A DNA stretch of 64,000 nt from Candidatus Gastranaerophilales bacterium (GTDB taxonomy: Bacteria > Cyanobacteriota > Vampirovibrionia > Gastranaerophilales > Gastranaerophilaceae): contig CAADWU010000077.1 of assembly GCA_900752845.1 (NCBI GenBank), positions 23,433 to 87,432 on the forward strand, given 5' to 3'. The notes below the pieces were generated by a model. The model did not search any database. It was not told the DNA's origin and was given only the letters and a program-made list of their open reading frames with translations. Below are positions 60,001 through 64,000 of the stretch, one piece after another (positions within the stretch are counted from its first letter, which is position 1; every line of letters starts with the position of its first letter). The translations under genes and the position numbers were made by a program.

Positions 60001-60786
60001 GTCAGATTTTATGTAATTATCACCAAATATTTCGTTTCCGTTATCGATAAATCCGTTATTATTTTTATCAAATGCTAAAATGCCGTCATCTTCTCCCACC
60101 CAGGCCGAAGCTTCTGCAAATCCGTCTGATTGGTGGTCAAAGTAAGTGCCTCTTGAAACTGTTGTAGTTTCAATCCCGTCTCCGTCTAAATCTATTAAAA
60201 GCGGATCAATCTTTACCGGTTCGGTTTGTTGCGCATTATTAAAATTATCGGAAACATTTTTGTTGGATGGAGTTAAATCTTCATTTCCTCCGTTTTTCAG
60301 CCAATTTCGTAACATTTCGCTGTCTTCCGGGGTTAAAATGCTGTTGCCGTCTACACTAAATCCTGAATTTAAGTTTGGAGAATAATCATTTTCATTATTT
60401 TGATTAAAGAATTGGTTAAATAATTCATTCTGGAATTCGCTAGATTGAAAAGATTGAAGTCTTTCTTCATAACCGTTATTTTTTGTATCTTTATCCAATA
60501 ATAGTTTTCCTAATGCCCAGTTGTGAATTGAACTGTCGTCTGCACGGTTATAGCTTGGAGGATAATAATATTTATCACTGTAGCATCCGAGTTCTGCATA
60601 AGTTTCAATGTAAGCATTTATGGCTTTATTAACTGTTTCTCTCTCTGATGTAGGAAATGACTTTAATACTTCATCAAGAGAATTTTTATTGTATTTTTGA
60701 GTAATAATATCTTTTGCTCTTTGCTCATATTCGTTGTATTTCGCTTTATACTCAGGACCAAATGTTACAACGGTGTCATTATTCAT
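57055..60786 (-). CDS. RTX (hemolysin-type) calcium-binding protein
   Basis: A 1243-residue protein. After a unique N-terminus of about 195 residues comes an EF-hand-rich region (about 195-320, with DLDGDGIET, DKNNNGFID and DSNNDGVIN). A helical region of about 280 residues follows, then RTX nonapeptide arrays (about 615-1140) of the GGxGxDxI type. Between the arrays lie domains beginning LFIFNLGDGNDTI and ending FKFSDGTTLxYEEV, as in hemolysin-related calcium-binding proteins. It has no Sec signal peptide and ends MNLVNSAWAA, consistent with an uncleaved type I secretion signal. No ABC exporter is in the window. AAAGGAG precedes the ATG. Whether it is an adhesin, toxin or enzyme is not evident. 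Confidence 0.92.
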   Translation of the reverse strand: MNNDTVVTFGPEYKAKYNEYEQRAKDIITQKYNKNSLDEVLKSFPTSERETVNKAINAYIETYAELGCYSDKYYYPPSYNRADDSSIHNWALGKLLLDKDTKNNGYEERLQSFQSSEFQNELFNQFFNQNNENDYSPNLNSGFSVDGNSILTPEDSEMLRNWLKNGGNEDLTPSNKNVSDNFNNAQQTEPVKIDPLLIDLDGDGIETTTVSRGTYFDHQSDGFAEASAWVGEDDGILAFDKNNNGFIDNGNEIFGDNYIKSDGTKATSGFDALSDFDSNNDGVINALDEKFSQLKILKGDDSLITLEQAGIVSINLNSSASNQVDENGNTQLSSGTYTKSDGTTGQIGDYYLQNDKKDSFATEWVEVPEDVLQLPDIKGQGTVYSLHQAIARDTSGELKELVEDFINSTNKNDKIALINEILYKWTGANQIEPDSRGSNIDAQQLYVLEKFMGENFIGVDGTGNPNNQACNLLNNAYAMLKNTIYAQLQSKTELKPLYDLLDLQYNSSTHKYGYNIDAIQQYIDDKININSTSGKELLTDFVQTFIAMGLDETSNYNEFYNHYVSMGDDYKFLMDTADKVLIYGDDNANSIEGTAQQEAVFAGAGNDTIYTRQGNDLVYGGEGDDYIDTCEGDDIIYGENGNDTINAGYGNDTIYGGAGNDSIETGNGDDVVYAGDGNDYIYNFQGSDYIDGGDGDDTIVTRYENDTLVGGKGNDYFSDNLDGDELFIFNLGDGNDTIYNNRGNDTIQFGEGITKDNIIFTGDIVNLVIRFTNSNDSITIENCIGDENFVIENFKFSDGTTLSYEEVKNLLVTKGTDGNDNIIGSNASEKIYGFGGDDTIDARNGNDTIYGGTGNDYIETGDGDDVVYAGHGNDYIYNFQGADYIDGGDGDDTIVTRYENDTLVGGKGNDYFSDNLDGDELFIFNLGDGNDTIYNNRGNDTVQFGEGITKDNIIFQGYTSDLIITFKNSNDSIRIENCLINDDFAIENFKFSDGTTLNYEEVKKLLVTKGTNGNDNITGSNASEKIYGFDGDDTIDAGNGNDTIYGGAGNDYITTFSGNDVIYGEDGNDYIFTYDGPNFIDGGNGDDTIFTREGNDTIIGGKGNDALTDNFGGDELYIFNLGDGIDTIQDYLGNDKILFKDTVNTDNIAFFMNSNGYLYIDYGKEAGQDVIQLNYQDSANYKIEMYEVETSSGESLFMSSDDINKLIQDMTAYASENDITINSVQDVKQNADLMNLVNSAWAA
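57700..58869 (-). repeat. Two 585-base direct repeats in the RTX gene
   Basis: Units at about 57700-58284 and 58285-58869 are near-identical over long stretches, especially 57931-58265 against 58516-58850. Each encodes 195 residues: RTX blocks plus the interspersed calcium-binding related domain. A third, more divergent unit precedes the C-terminus. Confidence 0.85.
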
Positions 60787-60804
60787 ATAAACTCCTTTCT
60801 AAAA

Positions 60805-62466
60805 TTAGTCTTTGACCTTTATTATCTGCGCATATTTATACGGTAATATTGGTCGTTCATAATCTTTATAATAAAATGACCCAATATACCCATCCATTAC
60901 AAGTGTAGTATTATTGTCTATTTGATGAATTTTAGCATTTCTATGCGGGTAAAGAAATTCAGGTCCTTTCGATACAGTGTGTTTTGAGAGGTTATAATAT
61001 ACGGTATTATTACATTTAGGTACATAAGTATCAGAATAAGTACCCTCATATTTTTCACAGGTAATTAAAAATTTATCAGGTGCAATCTTTATAATTTTAG
61101 AATTGTCTTGCGGATTTTTAAGACTTATACCGACAATTTCATATAAAAGTTTATCGATTTTATTAATATCTTGCTTAAATTTTATTTCTTCACTTAAATC
61201 AACTTTTTCAAATTTAAATGTGTTAATGTTGAAAATCCAACTTGAATTTTCATTTACAAATAAAATATTCCCATTCGGCATTTCATAGTCAAAATAATTT
61301 TTATTGAGAACTTCTGTATTTAACTCTGCATTAAATTTATTTAATTTAGGATTATAAATTTCTATATGATCCCAAATATTAGTACAATATTGAAGAAAAT
61401 ATTTCCTTTCACAAGTTTTTATAGGAACAATAATGCCTCCGTTTTTTAGGACTTTAATGTCTTTTTTTGAAGGGAATATCTTTGGTGATATCTCAAATTT
61501 TGGCATAGGTATCATTTCTGAATTAGTAAGGTTATGTAAAAATAATCTTTCCTCTTTAGTTAACTCATATTCTGAAGTATATCCGTTTTGAAAAAGACCT
61601 GGACTGACTTTATTAAAATTTGTTATTACAAGAATATTGTCAGAATTATAATTTGTTATATAAAGATAATCTTTTGAGCTAATCAGGTTATTAAAAATTT
61701 CAGAAAATTTTTGTTTTTGTGCATTGAAAAATAAACCCTTTTGTTTATAATACTTTAAAATGTACACATTGTTTTTTGAATCTTTTATTAATTCCTCATA
61801 TCCATAATTATTAGGACAATTTTTAATTTTTATAAACTTATTTTGTTTCTTTTTATATAGTTCTGCTGCTATAGTAATATAGTCAGGAAAATATTGGGAA
61901 TATTTCATATCTGTGTAAAATCTTTTGCTATCCGTAACTGACGAAAAACCGTGGTAAACAGAATTTCTTAATTTAGTAAGTACATGATAAATATAGCTAT
62001 AGCTCGCATTTTTGATAATAAAAATGTCTCCATTATCGAATTGGATACTTGTAGAATAAAAATAAGGGTACTGTAATTTCGGACCTCTGGTAATGCAGAC
62101 TTCTTTTCCAAAACACGCAAAAACAGGGTTATATCTTATTGCTTGAATAGCATTTGTTAACAACATAATCCCTAAAATTACAAACACTGAAATAATTATA
62201 TAACGTCTTCTTTTTATTTTTTTTACTAATTTTAAATAAATAGGATGATAATAAGCATAAATATCGTCGGGAAATAATTCTTCTGCAGGAGGTGCATCTT
62301 TACCCCAAATTTTTATCCAAAGAGATTTTAAATTTTCTTTAGTTAAAAGTTTTTTCACCAAGCCATAAAGTTTTTTAATTCTTTCTTTCATCTTATCAAT
62401 ATCCCCAACATAATCGAACCCCGGTATTAAATTTTTAAAAGCTGCCTGACTGGTGTATATTAACAC
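60805..62466 (-). CDS. Single-pass membrane protein with beta-propeller-like exterior, unknown function
   Basis: The frame runs 553 residues from a GTG at 62466; an ATG at 62394 (529 residues) with GGGGAT upstream is an alternative start. A charged cytoplasmic part is followed by KKIKRRR and a membrane helix (about 95-115). An external domain of about 430 residues has repeated strands such as NGDIFIIKN, NGNILFVNE and KNGGIIVPI, suggesting a propeller. Paired cysteines point to an oxidising location. It lies between the RTX gene and a GT4 gene on the same strand. Its role in either is unknown. Confidence 0.6.
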   Translation of the reverse strand: MLIYTSQAAFKNLIPGFDYVGDIDKMKERIKKLYGLVKKLLTKENLKSLWIKIWGKDAPPAEELFPDDIYAYYHPIYLKLVKKIKRRRYIIISVFVILGIMLLTNAIQAIRYNPVFACFGKEVCITRGPKLQYPYFYSTSIQFDNGDIFIIKNASYSYIYHVLTKLRNSVYHGFSSVTDSKRFYTDMKYSQYFPDYITIAAELYKKKQNKFIKIKNCPNNYGYEELIKDSKNNVYILKYYKQKGLFFNAQKQKFSEIFNNLISSKDYLYITNYNSDNILVITNFNKVSPGLFQNGYTSEYELTKEERLFLHNLTNSEMIPMPKFEISPKIFPSKKDIKVLKNGGIIVPIKTCERKYFLQYCTNIWDHIEIYNPKLNKFNAELNTEVLNKNYFDYEMPNGNILFVNENSSWIFNINTFKFEKVDLSEEIKFKQDINKIDKLLYEIVGISLKNPQDNSKIIKIAPDKFLITCEKYEGTYSDTYVPKCNNTVYYNLSKHTVSKGPEFLYPHRNAKIHQIDNNTTLVMDGYIGSFYYKDYERPILPYKYAQIIKVKD

Positions 62467-62482
62467 ATTATTGCCAGTTCGT

Positions 62483-63712
62483 CTATTGCCCGATAGGGTA
62501 TGATTTTTCCTCTGCCTGATTTTTTAATAGCTCGATATGCTTTGGTAGAAGTGTTTTAAGGTTATAAGATGAAATTATGGTATTTCTTGCATTTTGTTTT
62601 AACGTTAAAGATTGATTACGGTTGTCAAGAAGTGTATCAATTGTTTTAACAAATTTTTCGATATTATAAAAATCTATTAACATACCGTTTTCGTTATTTT
62701 TTATAACTTCACGAACAGGAGCTGTATCTGATGCTGCAATACAGCATCCTGTCGACATAGCTTCCAATAATGACCATGAAAGAATAAAAGGATATGTCAG
62801 ATATACGTGAACGGAAGATATTTGTAAAAGTTTTTTGTATTCCATATAAGGCATTCCGCCTGTAAAATGTACTCTGTTCATATCCAAACTACACTTTTTT
62901 AACATCAACTCTTTATATGTAGTGTTTGAAGGTTTTGGACCGTAACAAACCCTGTCTTCACCGCCAATTACTATATGAAGGTTTGGTCTTAGCTTCAATA
63001 ATTTTTCCGCAATCTGCATAAATTGAGGAAAGCCTCTGTATGGTTCCATTCCACGTGTTGCATAAGTTACGATTTCATCTTTTGCTGTAAGCTTAATATT
63101 ACTTTTGGGGATTTGTAATACAGCATTTTCATCAGGAATGAAATAATCCGTATCAATTCCGTCATGAATAACTTCAATCTTGTTATGAAATTCTTTAGGG
63201 AATTGTTTCTTTTGCCATTCTGTAGGACAAATACCTTTATCGCAATTTACCAAATCAAGTAAAAGCTGTGCATTTTTGCATCTTGTAAGAGCAAGTTTAT
63301 CTTCGTTTAAAATTTCACCGTCAAAGCCTATATCTGCACCGAAAGGGTTATAATACCATTCACAATAATTTAATTGAGGGGTGTTTGGAAAAACATCTTT
63401 TAAAAACATTGAATTTCCCCAGGAATGAGCATATATTACATCGGGATTAAATCCTTGACGTTTTATTGAAATTGCAACTTCTGCTGCAGCCTGCCCGTTA
63501 ATTACTGCTTCTTCGTATTGCTTTAAGTATCTGTGACAATCTTGTGGAACTTCTCTTTTAGTTTTGTATAAATATTTTTTTACACCTTTTATATTTATAT
63601 CGTTTTTTGTTCCGGTTATAAAAACAATTTCATTATCTGTATCTTTTGACAACTCTAAAAGTATATGCCTGAACTGTGCAGGAAAATTTCTGTGTGAAAA
63701 TAAAAATCTCAT
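62483..63712 (-). CDS. GT4-family glycosyltransferase
   Basis: A 409-residue GT-B glycosyltransferase. The N-terminal half starts RFLFSHRNFPAQFRHILLEL. The C-terminal half has the family sugar-nucleotide site SWSLLEAMSTGCCIAASDTAPVREVI-type motif with the acidic residue in LLEAM, and YATRGMEPYRGFP. It likely builds a surface polysaccharide in the cytoplasm. The ATG at 63712 follows GGAG; four codons of upstream TTG-initiated frame are rejected. Confidence 0.9.
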   Translation of the reverse strand: MRFLFSHRNFPAQFRHILLELSKDTDNEIVFITGTKNDINIKGVKKYLYKTKREVPQDCHRYLKQYEEAVINGQAAAEVAISIKRQGFNPDVIYAHSWGNSMFLKDVFPNTPQLNYCEWYYNPFGADIGFDGEILNEDKLALTRCKNAQLLLDLVNCDKGICPTEWQKKQFPKEFHNKIEVIHDGIDTDYFIPDENAVLQIPKSNIKLTAKDEIVTYATRGMEPYRGFPQFMQIAEKLLKLRPNLHIVIGGEDRVCYGPKPSNTTYKELMLKKCSLDMNRVHFTGGMPYMEYKKLLQISSVHVYLTYPFILSWSLLEAMSTGCCIAASDTAPVREVIKNNENGMLIDFYNIEKFVKTIDTLLDNRNQSLTLKQNARNTIISSYNLKTLLPKHIELLKNQAEEKSYPIGQ

Positions 63713-63804
63713 AAATTGCTCCAAAATTTTTATATTAATATAATTATATTTTGCGCATAAAAATTTTTAATATAAAACAATAAATAGTATGTTTTATTTT
63801 AATC

Positions 63805-64000
63805 TTATATTGATTTTCCAAGCTCGTAAGCTTTTTGAGGCAAATCTGTAGAATTTACATCATCTTTTTGCCAAACTCCTGTTCCGTAAATAATTCCTTT
63901 TTCAGAAGCTCCTGAAAGGCAAGCCAAAAAACCTCTGAATTCTTCTATCGTTCGAAGCAATGAAACTTTGTTACCGTCAGCAGCTGTAAGTATAAAATAA
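63805..64000 (-). CDS. C-terminal part of an unknown protein, cut by window edge
   Basis: The frame is open from base 64000 to the TAA at 63807-63805, 64 codons. It includes ADGNKVSLLRTIEEFRGFLA and GIIYGTGVWQKDD and ends YELGKSI. The sequence is compositionally like a real gene and close upstream of the GT4 gene on the same strand. I do not recognise the family. Confidence 0.6.
   Translation of the reverse strand, partial: YFILTAADGNKVSLLRTIEEFRGFLACLSGASEKGIIYGTGVWQKDDVNSTDLPQKAYELGKSI

Overview
The window looks like chromosomal DNA of a gut-type Melainabacteria relative (Vampirovibrionia, probably order Gastranaerophilales). The evidence is the low GC content, the pseudopilins whose N-terminus carries the FTLAEVLITLGIIGVVAAM-type core, a long NusB with an insertion, a Gram-negative envelope repertoire (GT9 heptosyltransferase-like, TolC-like and lipoprotein genes, RTX secretion substrate) and many lineage-type proteins of unknown function. 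This placement rests on recalled family resemblance, not on a search. No prophage, insertion sequence or CRISPR array is visible. Both ends cut genes: mfd on the left and an unknown minus-strand gene on the right.

Layout. 1-8.8 kb: mfd and tyrA (divergent), mtnA, a membrane protein, ruvC with a matrixin-TPR protease, two tiny proteins, and a 24-codon hydrophobic micro-ORF that looks like a type I toxin with an antisense RNA. 8.8-12.7 kb: O-methyltransferase, secreted beta-propeller, dnaJ, grpE and an unknown protein. 12.8-18.6 kb: murA, proBA, a membrane metallopeptidase and an XRE regulator facing two palindromes. 18.7-30 kb: a putative glycosyltransferase, alr, lpdA, lipA, two pseudopilins whose 5' ends are broken by G tracts, and a tsaC-murJ-spoIID-like envelope cluster, then cysS. 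30-38 kb: EF-hand protein, mpaA-like, ftsY, nusB, TPR protein, two tandem TolC-like paralogues, a lipM-like gene and a coiled-coil protein. 38-45 kb: an ispD-thiL-GGDEF-GT9-ROK run, then a secreted GH13 enzyme. 45-57 kb: a 1634-residue coiled-coil/hydrophobic protein, trxA, a DnaQ-like exonuclease, an OPA transporter, a histidine kinase diverging from gmk-coaBC-nif3, and tRNA-Gln. 57-64 kb: an RTX calcium-binding protein, a membrane beta-propeller-like protein and a GT4 glycosyltransferase.

How the parts fit together. Most of the window is housekeeping: transcription-coupled repair, protein folding, proline, alanine-racemase/murein, lipoyl assembly (lpdA, lipA, lipM), isoprenoid, thiamine and CoA synthesis. 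It is interleaved with surface or secreted proteins that carry calcium-binding loops (EF-hand protein, GH13, RTX).

Three observations stand out. First, thirteen genes have a TATAAT-like -10 box ending 6 or 7 bases before the start codon, with no Shine-Dalgarno sequence, which predicts leaderless mRNAs. The extreme case is the 14-base gap between gmk and a histidine kinase, where two -10 boxes overlap back to back. Second, both pseudopilin genes are out of frame at a run of 9 or 10 G, suggesting phase variation. Third, the micro-ORF at 8043-8117 has its own promoter and a convergent antisense promoter and terminator, matching type I toxin-antitoxin architecture.
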